Origin: Catenulispora sp. MAP5-51
GTDB taxonomy: Bacteria > Actinomycetota > Actinomycetes > Streptomycetales > Catenulisporaceae
Reading direction: 5' to 3'
Length of the DNA: 64,000 nt
NCBI RefSeq assembly: GCF_041261205.1
Contig: NZ_JBGCCH010000001.1
Coordinates: 248,001 to 312,000 of the forward strand
Positions 8,018-16,427 of the stretch are shown here, in pieces. The translations under genes were made by a program, and so were the position numbers. The notes below the pieces were generated by a model. That model searched no databases. It was given only the letters and a program-made list of their open reading frames with translations, and was not told where the DNA came from. The stretch's first letter is position 1, and every line of letters starts with the position of its first letter.

Positions 8018-8881
8018 ATGGCAGGCGGCAGAAGCCCGGTGATGAGACGGCGGCGGCTGGCAGCCGAGCTGCAGCGGCTCCGGCTCGCCTCGGGGCGCAC
8101 CCTGGAAGAGGTGGCCGCCTATCTGGAGTGCTCGCCGGCGAAGGTCAGCCGGATCGAGAACGGCCAGGTCGCCGTCCGGATCCAGGACGCGCGCGAGCTT
8201 CTGGAGCTCTACCGGGTCGACGGGGACCGGCGCGAGGACCTGCTGCAGATGGTCCGGCAGGCCCGGGGCCGCGGTTGGTGGTCGGACCACGCCGACGTCC
8301 TGGAACCCGGGGCGGAGACGTTGCTCAGCCTGGAGGACGAGGCGGCAGGGGTCTTCATCTACGAGACGAACCTCGTGACCGCGCTGCTGCAGACGCCGCG
8401 GTACGCCTTCGAGCTGTTCTCGTCCTGGACCGACGTCCCGCTGGACCGGATCCGCCGCCAGGTCGAGGTGACCGAGGAACGCCAGCGGGTGCTGGAGCGC
8501 GCGAACGCCCCGGAGTTGAGCGTGGTGCTGGACGAGTCCTGTCTGCACCGCGTCCTGGGCGGCGCGGACGTCATGCGCGAGCAGTACCAGCGGCTGGTCT
8601 CCGTGGCCGGCCGGCCCGGGGTCGATCTGCGGATCCTGCCCTTCGCCGCCGGTCCGCACCAGGCGATGGGGTTCGGGTTCCACATCTTCCAGTTCACCGG
8701 CGACGACCCGGCGATCGTCCACATCGAGCGGCTCAACGCCGCCGACTTCCTGGAGGGCGCCGAGGAGGTCGGGCGGTATCAGGCGGCTTTCCACCAGGCG
8801 CGGGAGCGAGCCCTGTCGCCGGAGCGTTCTTTGGCGCTCCTGGAAGGGCTCGCCGCCGGGGTGGACGCCGAGCCCGCCTAG
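8018..8881 (+). CDS. XRE-family helix-turn-helix regulator with DUF5753 domain (2)
   Basis: A 287-residue paralogue of the divergent regulator. The helix-turn-helix is at residues about 15-65 (LEEVAAYLECSPAKVSRIEN, the textbook XRE recognition region). DUF5753 is at residues 95-275 (LEDEAAGVFIYETNLVTALL, then MREQYQRLVSVAGRPGVDLR and ILPFAAGPH). The ATG at 8018 is chosen; a GTG at 8000 in frame is the alternative. Its HTH is closer to consensus than that of its neighbour. No DUF397 gene follows; the kup gene converges from the other strand after 14 bp. Confidence 0.9.
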   Translation: MAGGRSPVMRRRRLAAELQRLRLASGRTLEEVAAYLECSPAKVSRIENGQVAVRIQDARELLELYRVDGDRREDLLQMVRQARGRGWWSDHADVLEPGAETLLSLEDEAAGVFIYETNLVTALLQTPRYAFELFSSWTDVPLDRIRRQVEVTEERQRVLERANAPELSVVLDESCLHRVLGGADVMREQYQRLVSVAGRPGVDLRILPFAAGPHQAMGFGFHIFQFTGDDPAIVHIERLNAADFLEGAEEVGRYQAAFHQARERALSPERSLALLEGLAAGVDAEPA

Positions 8882-8895
8882 AAGGGCATGTGGGC

Positions 8896-10866
8896 TCAGA
8901 CCGGCACGTGCGCTCCCATGATCACGCACCGGTCGGCCGGCAGCCCGAAGTAGTCCACCGGGCTGGCCGCGTTGTGCGCGATGGTCAGGAACAGCCGCTT
9001 GCGCCAGGACCGCATCCCCTTCGCGCCGGTCCGCACGATCGCGATCCGGGACAGGAAGTAGGACACCTCGTCCGGGTCGATCCCGGCGATCTCGCCGGCG
9101 TCGGGGTGCGCGACGGCCTGGCGCAGGATGCGCGGCACGTCCGGCTCGTCCTGGAAGCCCAGGCGCGCGGTGAGGTGCAGGATGCCGTCGTCGCTGTGGC
9201 CGAGGTCGTCGAAGACCAGGCGCTCGGCGGCCGGGATGTGCGGGACCTTCTCCACCATCATCGACAAGATGACGACGGTCTTGTGCAGCGTGTGGTTGTG
9301 CTCGACGTTGGCGCGCAGGGCCAGCGGCGTGGTCTCGATGTTGGCGTTGAGGAACACCGCCACGCCGTCCACGCGGTGGATCGGCGGCTGCAGCGCGTCC
9401 ACCTCGTCCACGAAGGGCCGCAGCGGCCCCTCCAGGGCCGTGCGGTTCGGCGTGACGATCGTCCGGCCCCGCCGCCAGGTGCTCAGCACGGTGAAGACGA
9501 AGGTCGCGACCAGCAGCGGCAGCCAGCCGCCGTGCACCACCTTGGTGAGGTTGGCGGCGAAGAACGCGGTCTCGCTGGTCAGGAAGACCACGGCGCCCAC
9601 GGCGATCTTCCAGGACGCGACGCCCTTCAGGACGCGGGCCACGGCCAGGAACAGGATCGTGTTGAGCATGAAGGTCGCGGTCACGGCCACGCCGTAGGCC
9701 GAGGCCAGCGAGGCCGAGGAGCCGAAGCCGACCACCAGGACGGTGACCGAGCAGCACAGGAACCAGTTCACGACCGGCACGTACACCTGGCCGATCTCGT
9801 GCTCGGAGGTGTGCCGGATCGTCATGTGCGGCAGGAAGCCCAGCTGCATCGCCTGCCGGGTCACGCTGAACGCGCCGGAGATGACGGCCTGCGAGGCGAT
9901 GACGGTGGCGATGGTCGCCAGGATCACCATCGGGAACTGCGCCCAGCTCGGCATCAGCAGGAAGAAGGGGTTGGAGACGGTGTCCGGCCGGCGCAGGATC
10001 AGCGAGCCCTGACCCAGGTAGTTCAGCGTCAGCGCGGGGAAGACGAGGTAGAACCAGGCCCGGTGGATGGGCTTGCGCCCGAAGTGGCCCATGTCGGCGT
10101 ACAGCGCCTCGGCGCCGGTCACCGCCAGCACCACCGAGGCCAGCGCGATGAACGCCACCACCCCGTGGTGCACCATGAACTGCGCGCCGTAGCTGGGAGA
10201 CAGGGCCTTGATGATACTCGGATGCGCCGCGATCTCCCCGGCCCCGGCCACCCCGATGATCAGGAACCACACCGTCATCACCGGCCCGAACAACCCGCCG
10301 ACCAGCGCCGTCCCGAACTTCTGGATCGCGAACAGCCCGATGACGATGACCACGGTCAGCGGCACGACGTAGTCCTTCAGCCCCGGTGCCGAGACCTTGA
10401 GCCCCTCCACCGCCGACAGCACGGAGATCGCCGGCGTGATCATCCCGTCCCCGTAGAACAGCGACGCCCCGAGTATGCCGAATGCGACCAGCAGTACCTT
10501 CGCCCTGGCCGACCGGAAGTCCAGCTTCTGGATCAGCGCGGTCAGGGCCATGATCCCGCCCTCGCCGTCGTTGTCGGTCCGCAGGATGAAGCTCACGTAC
10601 TTGATCGACACGATGAGCGTGATCGCCCAGAAGATCAGCGACACCACCCCGTAGACCTGGTCCGCCGAGGTCCCCACAGCCTTGTTGTCAGCGGTGAACA
10701 CGGTCTGCATCGCGTAGAGCGGACTGGTCCCGATGTCCCCGAACACGACCCCGAGCGCGCCGAGCATGAGCGCGGCCGCGCCGGCCTTGCCGGCGGTGCG
10801 GTGTCCGGCGGCCTGATCGGCTTCCGTGGCGGTGGGCGAGGCGTTCCCCGTGGCGTCAACGATCAC
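8896..10866 (-). CDS. kup: Kup-type low-affinity potassium transporter
   Basis: A 656-residue membrane protein of the KUP/HAK/KT family, which imports K+ with protons. The family signature GDIGTSPLYA is at residues 43-52, and conserved GDGMITPAISVLSAVEGL follows at about 135-152. About 12 membrane segments cover residues 30-450, followed by a cytoplasmic C-terminal domain of about 200 residues ending NAASPVDYFGLPADRCVIMG. The length is normal. The likely start is GTG at 10866 (MIVDATGNAS). It is a single-gene unit. I looked for an upstream c-di-AMP (ydaO) riboswitch, as found before some kup genes, and did not recognise one. Confidence 0.95.
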   Translation of the reverse strand: MIVDATGNASPTATEADQAAGHRTAGKAGAAALMLGALGVVFGDIGTSPLYAMQTVFTADNKAVGTSADQVYGVVSLIFWAITLIVSIKYVSFILRTDNDGEGGIMALTALIQKLDFRSARAKVLLVAFGILGASLFYGDGMITPAISVLSAVEGLKVSAPGLKDYVVPLTVVIVIGLFAIQKFGTALVGGLFGPVMTVWFLIIGVAGAGEIAAHPSIIKALSPSYGAQFMVHHGVVAFIALASVVLAVTGAEALYADMGHFGRKPIHRAWFYLVFPALTLNYLGQGSLILRRPDTVSNPFFLLMPSWAQFPMVILATIATVIASQAVISGAFSVTRQAMQLGFLPHMTIRHTSEHEIGQVYVPVVNWFLCCSVTVLVVGFGSSASLASAYGVAVTATFMLNTILFLAVARVLKGVASWKIAVGAVVFLTSETAFFAANLTKVVHGGWLPLLVATFVFTVLSTWRRGRTIVTPNRTALEGPLRPFVDEVDALQPPIHRVDGVAVFLNANIETTPLALRANVEHNHTLHKTVVILSMMVEKVPHIPAAERLVFDDLGHSDDGILHLTARLGFQDEPDVPRILRQAVAHPDAGEIAGIDPDEVSYFLSRIAIVRTGAKGMRSWRKRLFLTIAHNAASPVDYFGLPADRCVIMGAHVPV

Positions 10867-11358
10867 GAGTCAGTGATCCTGACAGGTGTGCGGGGTGTGA
10901 GCAAGGGGAGGTCAACTATGTGGGACTCGTTGGTGAGGAAGGACACGGAGGGTGTGAGTTTTCCTCACGGGGCGACGGTGAAAACGACGCGTTTCGATGC
11001 GGTGAGCGCGTACGCTCCCGTCGGTGATGAAGCGCTCCGCCCGCCGCCGCACCCAGCGCCGACCGATTCCTGAGCCACCTGTCCCGGCGATCGACCGCCG
11101 AGCTGTGGGACAGCTTCGCAGTCCCCTGGGACTACGCCGACCTGCTGGCTCGCGTCCGGTCCGGCCGATACGCCGCCGCGCTGATGGACGACGCGCTGTG
11201 GGCGCTCGACCAGACCGTCGCGATGTTCAGCTCGGCGCCACCCCGCTCGGCCGCCGCGGCGCGGAAAGCAGCGCGGGTCCAGGTGTCCGCGCGCGAGAGT
11301 GTCCGGTTGTCCGGGGAAACTCCCTAGGCCGCGTCGGCCTGGACCCGCCTCGCTTCGC
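10867..11358. other. Intergenic stretch with a possible decayed small gene
   Basis: No intact gene is recognised. On the plus strand, 11031-11327 is an open frame of about 100 codons after a stop, without an ATG or GTG near its start, ending at TAG 11325-11327. It contains DYADLLARVRSGRYAAALMD and could be the remnant of a short gene. A short start (GTG-ATG at 11024) exists in another frame, so a frameshift near 11040-11070 is possible. I do not recognise the family. Confidence 0.3.
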
Positions 11359-11510
11359 CTACGGCTGCTCACTCCAGTTCTCGCTGCTGCTCCCGTTGCA
11401 CGTGTAGATCTCAGCGTCCGCATAGTTCGCCGTCGAGGCCCCGTACACGCTCAAGCACTTGCCCGACTGTGCGCCGACGATCGTCCCCGAGGCGTTCACC
11501 ACTGAGCAGC
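11359..11510 (-). pseudogene. Ricin-type beta-trefoil lectin domain fragment
   Basis: On the minus strand, codons from about 11505 down to the TAG at 11361-11359 encode 48 residues with GKCLSVYGASTANYADAEIY followed by TCNGSSSENW. The GKCL...Ala-x-(I/V)-x-x-C-x-G-x-x-x-Q/E-x-W pattern is the ricin-B/CBM13 lectin repeat found at the C-terminus of secreted glycoside hydrolases. No start codon or upstream catalytic domain is present, so it is a stranded 3' end. The PP2C gene ends 34 bp away on the same strand. Confidence 0.6.
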
Positions 11511-11543
11511 CGCATAGCCGCGAAGATGTCGCAGGGCAGAGCC

Positions 11544-13316
11544 TTACCGCGGCGTGGCGCGCGCGGCCAGCAGCGCGATGTCGTCCTCGACCGCCGCCGG
11601 GGCGACCAGGCGCAGCGCGTCGTCGAGCAGGTCCTCCAGCCCGCCGCCGGCCGGGAGCGGCAACGAGGCCAGCCGGGCCAGCGAGACGTCGATGTCCTCG
11701 CCGCGCCGCTCCACCAGGCCGTCGGTGTAGATCAGCAGCACCTGGTCCGGCCGCAGGTCGACGATCACCTGCTCGTATCCGCCCACGCCGGTCCCCAGCG
11801 GCGGCCCGGTCGGCAGCCCGACCAGCTCGGTGGGACGGTCGGCGGCGAACAGCGCCGGCGGCAGGTGCCCGGCGTTCGCGAACGTCCAGCGCCCCCGGTT
11901 CGGGTCGGCGACGCCGAGCAGGCAGGTCGCCGGCCGGGCCGTGTCGTCCTTGGAGATCAGGTTGTCCAGATGCCGCAGGATCCCGTGCGGCGGCAGGTCC
12001 ATGCCGCCGGCGTCGCGGATCGCCGAGCGGTAGATGCTCATGTCGACCGCGGCCTCGACCCCGTGTCCCATGACGTCGCCCATGACCAGCAGCGTCCGGC
12101 CGAACGGCAGCCGGACGATCTCGTACCAGTCGCCGCCGACCAGCGCGCGGTTGCCGGAGGGCAGATAGCGCGCGGCGACCTCCAGGTTGGAGTGCGGACG
12201 GCCCGGTTCGACCAGCAGCGCACGCTGCAGCTCCAGGGTCACGCTCTGGGAGTCGGCGTACTGCCGGGCGTTCTCGACGCTGACCGCCGCCCGGTCGGCG
12301 AGGTCCTGGATCAGGACCGCGTCGTCGTCGCTGAACCCCTGGCGGCCGCGCCCGCGCGCCAGCGTCATCACCCCGACCAGCCGTCCGCGCGCGTTCAGCG
12401 GCACGGCCAGGACCGAGTCGACGCCGGCCATCCGGTAGGCCGCCAGGATCTCCGGGCTCGCAGCCTGGTCCTCCAGCTCCGCATCGGACAGCCGGTCGGC
12501 CATGACCAGCCGGCCCGCGGCCAGACTGCGCGCGACGGCGGAGTCGGCACCGGGCCGCACCGAGGCGCCGGGCATGGCCAGCGTGCCGAGCCGGCGGCGC
12601 AGTTCCGGCGCGCAGGCCAGTGCGGCCCGGCGCATGCGCGGAGCCTCTGGCGCACCGCCCTTGCCGCGGTCGCCGACCTCGTACGGCAGCACCTCGACGA
12701 TGGTCAGGTCCGCCATCGCCGGCACCGTGAGCTCGGCCAGCTCGATACAGGTGATGTCCACGTCGAGCGTGGTGCCGATGCGTTCAGCCGCCGCGCCCTG
12801 CATCGCCAGCCGGCGGCGCGCCTGGTCCAGCCGCCGCTGGTCCGGCGTCGCGGGCCCGGTCACGGCGGCCACCACCCCGGCGATCCGGCCGTCGACCTCC
12901 AGCCGCCGGTAGCGGACGTGCCAGCCGGTCCCGGTGGCGGTGACGAGCCCGGCCTCGGCGGTGGCACTGGCACCGGCGCTATTGGCGCCGTCAGAACCGT
13001 CGCGCGCACCGTCGTGCGCGCCGTCCCGCGGGTTCCCCTCGAGCAGGACGCGCCTGATGGCCGGCAGGTCGGCGGCGAACGGCGTCGCGGCGGCCGGCCG
13101 GTTCAGGATCCGGGCCGCGTCCAGGCCGGTCGCGGAGAGGAAGGCCGCATTGGTGTAGACCCAGCGCAGTTCGGCGTTGAGCAGACCCATCCCGATCGGG
13201 GCCTCGGCCAGGATGCCGACCAGCAGCTCGGTGCTCAGCGAGGCGACGGTGCCGCGGGCAGCGTCGGCGTGCGCGTCTCGTGCCTCGTTCCGCGAGTACC
13301 CGTCGTCCATGTCCAT
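11544..13316 (-). CDS. PAS-GAF-SpoIIE (PP2C-type) protein phosphatase
   Basis: A 590-residue regulator. A PAS-like domain lies at about residues 30-150, GAF at about 175-345 (GVDSVLAVPLNARGRLVGVM), and a SpoIIE/PP2C catalytic domain at about 365-588. The metal-binding acidic motifs GGDWYE and MGDVMGHG are present, with GHLPPAL and IYTDGLVERR further on. Such proteins dephosphorylate anti-sigma-factor antagonists and so control sigma factors. No anti-sigma or antagonist gene is adjacent, so it is an orphan input protein. Residues 98-118 contain a short Asp/Gly/Ala/Ser low-complexity insertion in the PAS region. ATG at 13310 is an alternative start. Confidence 0.92.
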   Translation of the reverse strand: MDMDDGYSRNEARDAHADAARGTVASLSTELLVGILAEAPIGMGLLNAELRWVYTNAAFLSATGLDAARILNRPAAATPFAADLPAIRRVLLEGNPRDGAHDGARDGSDGANSAGASATAEAGLVTATGTGWHVRYRRLEVDGRIAGVVAAVTGPATPDQRRLDQARRRLAMQGAAAERIGTTLDVDITCIELAELTVPAMADLTIVEVLPYEVGDRGKGGAPEAPRMRRAALACAPELRRRLGTLAMPGASVRPGADSAVARSLAAGRLVMADRLSDAELEDQAASPEILAAYRMAGVDSVLAVPLNARGRLVGVMTLARGRGRQGFSDDDAVLIQDLADRAAVSVENARQYADSQSVTLELQRALLVEPGRPHSNLEVAARYLPSGNRALVGGDWYEIVRLPFGRTLLVMGDVMGHGVEAAVDMSIYRSAIRDAGGMDLPPHGILRHLDNLISKDDTARPATCLLGVADPNRGRWTFANAGHLPPALFAADRPTELVGLPTGPPLGTGVGGYEQVIVDLRPDQVLLIYTDGLVERRGEDIDVSLARLASLPLPAGGGLEDLLDDALRLVAPAAVEDDIALLAARATPR

Positions 13317-13440
13317 CTATCGGGATCATCACCTGATCGGTTGCTTAATCGTAGGTGATTGTTCGACCCGAAGCGATGGTGCGGAAGAATTCGCAGGTCA
13401 AGCAGTTGCGATATCCCGGCCGGGCATCGGTTCGGCCAGA

Positions 13441-14427
13441 TCAGCCCAGTTGCCGCAGGGCGAGCTTCGTGGCGTCGGCGATCAGGGCGTCGGCGGAGGT
13501 CGCGTCCTTGCCGTCGCGGTCGGAGAGCACCGCGATCACGATCGGCGCGCGGTGCGGCGGCCACAGGACGGCGATGTCGTTGCGCGTGCCGTAGTCGCCG
13601 TTGCCGGTCTTGTCGCCGACCGTCCAGCCGGCCGGGACGCCGGCCCGGATGTAGGGGCCGCCGGTGGTGTTCGCGGTGAGCCAGGAGGTCAACAGCGTGC
13701 GCCGCTGCGGGGTGAGGGTGTCGCCGAGCACGTATGCGCGCAGGTCCTCGGCGAGCGCGCGCGGGGTGCTGGTGTCGCGCACGTCGCCGGGCACGGCGGA
13801 GTTGACGGTCGGCTCGGTGCGGTCGGCGCTGGTGGTCGGGTCGTTCAGGGCCCGCAGCGCGGACTGCAGACCCGCCGGGCCGCCGAGCTGGTTGAACATC
13901 AGGTTCAGCGCGGTGTTGTCGCTGACCTCGATCGCGGCGGTCATCACCGCCGTGAGCGTCATGCCGCCGTTCACGTGCTGCCCGGTGACCGGGGAGTAGT
14001 CGACGAGGTCGGAGACGCTGTAGGTGATGGTCTGGGCCAGCTGCGCGTCGCTGTCACGGTGCAGGATCTCGGCGGCGGCCAGGGCTTTGACCGTCGAGCA
14101 GAACGCGAACCGGTTGTCTGCTTGGAACCCGACCGAGCGGCCGGAACCGGTGTCCAGGGCGTAGAGGCCCAGCTGTGCGTGATAGCGGGATTCGAGGTCT
14201 GCGAAGGCCGCCGAATCGCTGCCGGAGCTCGACGGAGCGGTCGTCGCGGACGCGGACGCGGATGCGGTCGCCGCCGCCGGTGCCGATGTGGCCGTGCTGC
14301 TGCTCGTCGGTGTCGCTGCCGCGGCGTGCGAAGCCGTGGAACACCCGCCGAGCGCCGCGGCCGCCACGCCGAACGAGGCCGCGATCGGGACCGTGCGGGC
14401 AAGGATCCGCTCCGTGAATGTGCTCAT
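13441..14427 (-). CDS. bla: Class A beta-lactamase (lipoprotein)
   Basis: A 328-residue serine beta-lactamase. A signal peptide ends in a lipobox with Cys29 (AALGGC), then an Ala/Ser/Thr-rich linker runs to about residue 70. The catalytic set is complete: S111-T-V-K114 (Ser70xxLys), S169-D-N171 (SDN loop), E205-x-x-x-N209 (the omega-loop Glu166 and Asn170), and K273-T-G. It hydrolyses penicillins outside the membrane, probably tethered to it. ATG at 14427 is preferred; a GTG three codons upstream is possible. It is divergent from a LysR regulator and a penicillin-recognising protein, the same arrangement as blaL-blaA-blaB of Streptomyces cacaoi. Confidence 0.93.
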   Translation of the reverse strand: MSTFTERILARTVPIAASFGVAAAALGGCSTASHAAAATPTSSSTATSAPAAATASASASATTAPSSSGSDSAAFADLESRYHAQLGLYALDTGSGRSVGFQADNRFAFCSTVKALAAAEILHRDSDAQLAQTITYSVSDLVDYSPVTGQHVNGGMTLTAVMTAAIEVSDNTALNLMFNQLGGPAGLQSALRALNDPTTSADRTEPTVNSAVPGDVRDTSTPRALAEDLRAYVLGDTLTPQRRTLLTSWLTANTTGGPYIRAGVPAGWTVGDKTGNGDYGTRNDIAVLWPPHRAPIVIAVLSDRDGKDATSADALIADATKLALRQLG

Positions 14428-14472
14428 GCACGCCACCCTGGCCGGGAATGATCCATCCGGTCAAAGACCCGG

Positions 14473-14499
14473 ATGCCATGTTCCATGCTGTTCCGGCAT
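14473..14499. promoter_or_regulatory. Candidate LysR operator between bla and its regulator
   Basis: ATGCC (14473-14477) and GGCAT (14495-14499) form an interrupted dyad in the 85-bp divergent intergenic region, and TTCC occurs twice inside. Position and partial dyad fit a LysR site controlling both genes, but no binding motif is recognised with certainty. Confidence 0.3.
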
Positions 14500-14512
14500 A
14501 CGATCTGATCCC

Positions 14513-15529
14513 GTGGACCTCGTCAGCGCCTGCCGCATCTTCACCAGCGTGGCCGAGCGTGGCAGCTTCACTCTCGGCGCCGCCGCCGAGGGCATCCCGC
14601 AGTCCGTCGCCAGCCGCCGCGTGGCCGCGTTGGAGAAACACTTCCGGCAGCCGCTGTTCGACCGCACGGCGCGCCGGGCCGTGCTCACCGTCTTCGGCCA
14701 GGACATGCTGGCGCCGGCGAAACGGCTCGTGCAGTACGCCGAAGCGCTCGAACACCACGCCGCCGAGGCCAAGCTGCGGCCGCTGACCCTGGCCGTGCCG
14801 GAGACCTGCGGTGTGCGGGACCTGGCGTTGCTGGACGCCGCGGCGCGGGAGGTGGACGTGGCCCTGGACATCCGGTGTGCGGGCCCGGAGCAGCGCGCGG
14901 CCTGGATGCGGGACAAGGCGGTGCGCGCCGCTGTGCAGGCGGTGCCGCCGACGGAGGCGGTCTGGGTCGTCCCGCTCGGGCTCGCGCGGCCGCCGGCGCC
15001 GGGTCGGCACGAGGGTTCGCCAGGTTCGCAGGGTTCTGTTTCGCCACCGCCACCGCCACCGCCACCGCCACCGCCACCGCCACCGCCACCGCCACCGCCA
15101 CCGCCACCGCCACCGCCACCGCCACCGCCATGGCCATCGCCGTCGCCGCCTCGGCCGATGCGGCTGGAATCGCTGCGGCCGTCGCGGACCGAACCGGCGT
15201 TGCGCCGCGTCTGGATCCAGCCCGAGGACGACGTCCCCTACGTGCGCGACGTGCTCCAGCGCGCCGGGCACCGTGCGGCGTTGCTGCCGGCACAGATCTC
15301 GGTCGCGGCCTCGCTGGTCACGGCGGTCGGAGCCGCTTTGCGCACCGACGATTTCGTGCTCGCCTCCGCCGGCCAGGCTCATGAACTCGGCCTGCTCTGG
15401 CGGCCGATCGCCGAGGCGCCGGTCGCGCGGGGTTACAGCGTCGTCTCGGACATCGGCGAGGATGCCTTGCTGGTCCAGACGCTTCTCGGCGCCCTGTTGG
15501 CGCGGGCGTTGGGGGTCGCCGATGCGTGA
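14513..15529 (+). CDS. blaA: LysR-family regulator of the bla locus with a 29-proline insertion
   Basis: A 338-residue protein. A LysR helix-turn-helix is at residues 1-62 (LVSACRIFTSVAERGSFTLG, then PQSVASRRVAALEKHF). The effector domain is split: residues about 90-160 and 225-335 are recognisable, with a Gly/Ser/Pro-rich insertion between them holding 29 consecutive prolines (residues 178-206), followed by PSPSPPRP. GTG at 14513 gives the normal LysR start VDLVSAC. It overlaps the following gene by 8 bp. By synteny with S. cacaoi it should be the BlaA-type activator of bla; that is inference. A proline run this long would need EF-P for efficient translation. Confidence 0.85.
   Translation: MDLVSACRIFTSVAERGSFTLGAAAEGIPQSVASRRVAALEKHFRQPLFDRTARRAVLTVFGQDMLAPAKRLVQYAEALEHHAAEAKLRPLTLAVPETCGVRDLALLDAAAREVDVALDIRCAGPEQRAAWMRDKAVRAAVQAVPPTEAVWVVPLGLARPPAPGRHEGSPGSQGSVSPPPPPPPPPPPPPPPPPPPPPPPPPPPPPWPSPSPPRPMRLESLRPSRTEPALRRVWIQPEDDVPYVRDVLQRAGHRAALLPAQISVAASLVTAVGAALRTDDFVLASAGQAHELGLLWRPIAEAPVARGYSVVSDIGEDALLVQTLLGALLARALGVADA
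15043..15130. repeat. GCCACC hexanucleotide microsatellite encoding poly-proline
   Basis: Fourteen perfect GCCACC units plus a partial unit, uninterrupted. In the LysR frame they read CCA/CCG alternately, giving 29 prolines. Length changes by slippage would add or remove two prolines at a time without breaking the gene. Confidence 0.95.
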
Positions 15530-16409
15530 CAGAAGTCTGATCGCGGATTGCCGCGAGAGGTTGGCGGAAGCCGGCTTGTCAGGGTCCTTCCTTGTGCGGA
15601 ATCTGGACACCGGCCAGGAGATCGCCGTCGATGCCGACGTCATCTACCCGATCGCCTCGGTGGTCAAGGTGCCGTTGGCGATCGCCGTGCTGGAAGCGAT
15701 CCGGGGCGGACGGCTCGACGGCGCGCGGATGCTCGAGCTCGTCCCGGATCCCGGCACGCCGCCCCCGCCGATCGGCGTCGGCCGCTTCCTGCACCCGGCC
15801 CGCGTCGCGATCGAGGATCTGATCTACCTCGCCATCGCGATCAGCGACAACGCCGCCGCCGACGCGCTGTTCGGGCTGGTGCCGCCGAGCGAGGTGGACC
15901 GTACCCTGGCCGAGGCCGGGATCGGCGGCATCGCGGTGCGGCATCCGATGCGCGACCTGCTCGGCGTCTTCGGCGGCGAACCCGGGCTGGCGCACACGCT
16001 GGCGATGGGCGCGCGCACTCCCGGCGGCGGCCATCCCCTCGCGCATCTGGACCTCACCCGCGCCAACACCGGTACCGCGCGGGCGCTCGCCGACCTGTTG
16101 CAGGAGTTGTGGCGCCCGACCGCGATCCATCCGCGGGTCGCCGCTCGGGTGAGAGCCCTGATGAGCGACGGGATCCTTCAGCGCCGTCTCGGGCCCGACT
16201 TCATCTCGGACGCCACCTCGTGGGCCTCCAAGTCCGGGACCCTGCTGAACCTGCGGCACGACGCGGGCGTCGTCGAGCATGAAGACGGCCAGACGTACGC
16301 GGTCGTCGCGATGACCGAATCGACAGTGCCGGCGGTGGCGCAGCCCGCGGTGGACGCGCTCATCGGCCGGATCGCCCGCGCGCTGCACGACCACCTGCGC
16401 GACCCCTAG
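15522..16409 (+). CDS. blaB: Penicillin-recognising serine hydrolase (BlaB-like) lacking the class A Glu166
   Basis: A 295-residue protein of the class A beta-lactamase fold without a signal peptide. S46-V-V-K49 supplies the Ser-x-x-Lys motif, S108-D-N110 the SDN motif and K237-S-G-T240 the KTG-like box. The omega-loop region (residues about 165-185, HPLAHLDLTRANTG) has no Glu where class A enzymes have Glu166, so an acyl-enzyme would not be deacylated efficiently. That fits a cytoplasmic penicillin sensor such as S. cacaoi BlaB. It is translationally coupled to the LysR gene (8-bp overlap). Function is inferred from synteny and motifs. Confidence 0.82.
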   Translation: MRDRSLIADCRERLAEAGLSGSFLVRNLDTGQEIAVDADVIYPIASVVKVPLAIAVLEAIRGGRLDGARMLELVPDPGTPPPPIGVGRFLHPARVAIEDLIYLAIAISDNAAADALFGLVPPSEVDRTLAEAGIGGIAVRHPMRDLLGVFGGEPGLAHTLAMGARTPGGGHPLAHLDLTRANTGTARALADLLQELWRPTAIHPRVAARVRALMSDGILQRRLGPDFISDATSWASKSGTLLNLRHDAGVVEHEDGQTYAVVAMTESTVPAVAQPAVDALIGRIARALHDHLRDP

Positions 16410-16427
16410 GAGAGGCAGAGGATCCCG

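Noticed and set aside
10867-11030. A c-di-AMP (ydaO) riboswitch before kup
   Set aside because: I could not find the conserved sequence blocks of that riboswitch on the minus strand upstream of the start.
8128-11073. A 981-codon plus-strand open frame across a regulator and kup
   Set aside because: It is antisense to kup for most of its length, has no recognisable domain, and is His/Asp/Gln/Arg/Gly/Val-rich as expected for an antisense frame of a high-GC gene.
14685-15293. A minus-strand frame with a long Ala-Val repeat
   Set aside because: It is the antisense reading of the CCGCCA microsatellite; the LysR frame on the other strand has conserved domains on both sides of the repeat.
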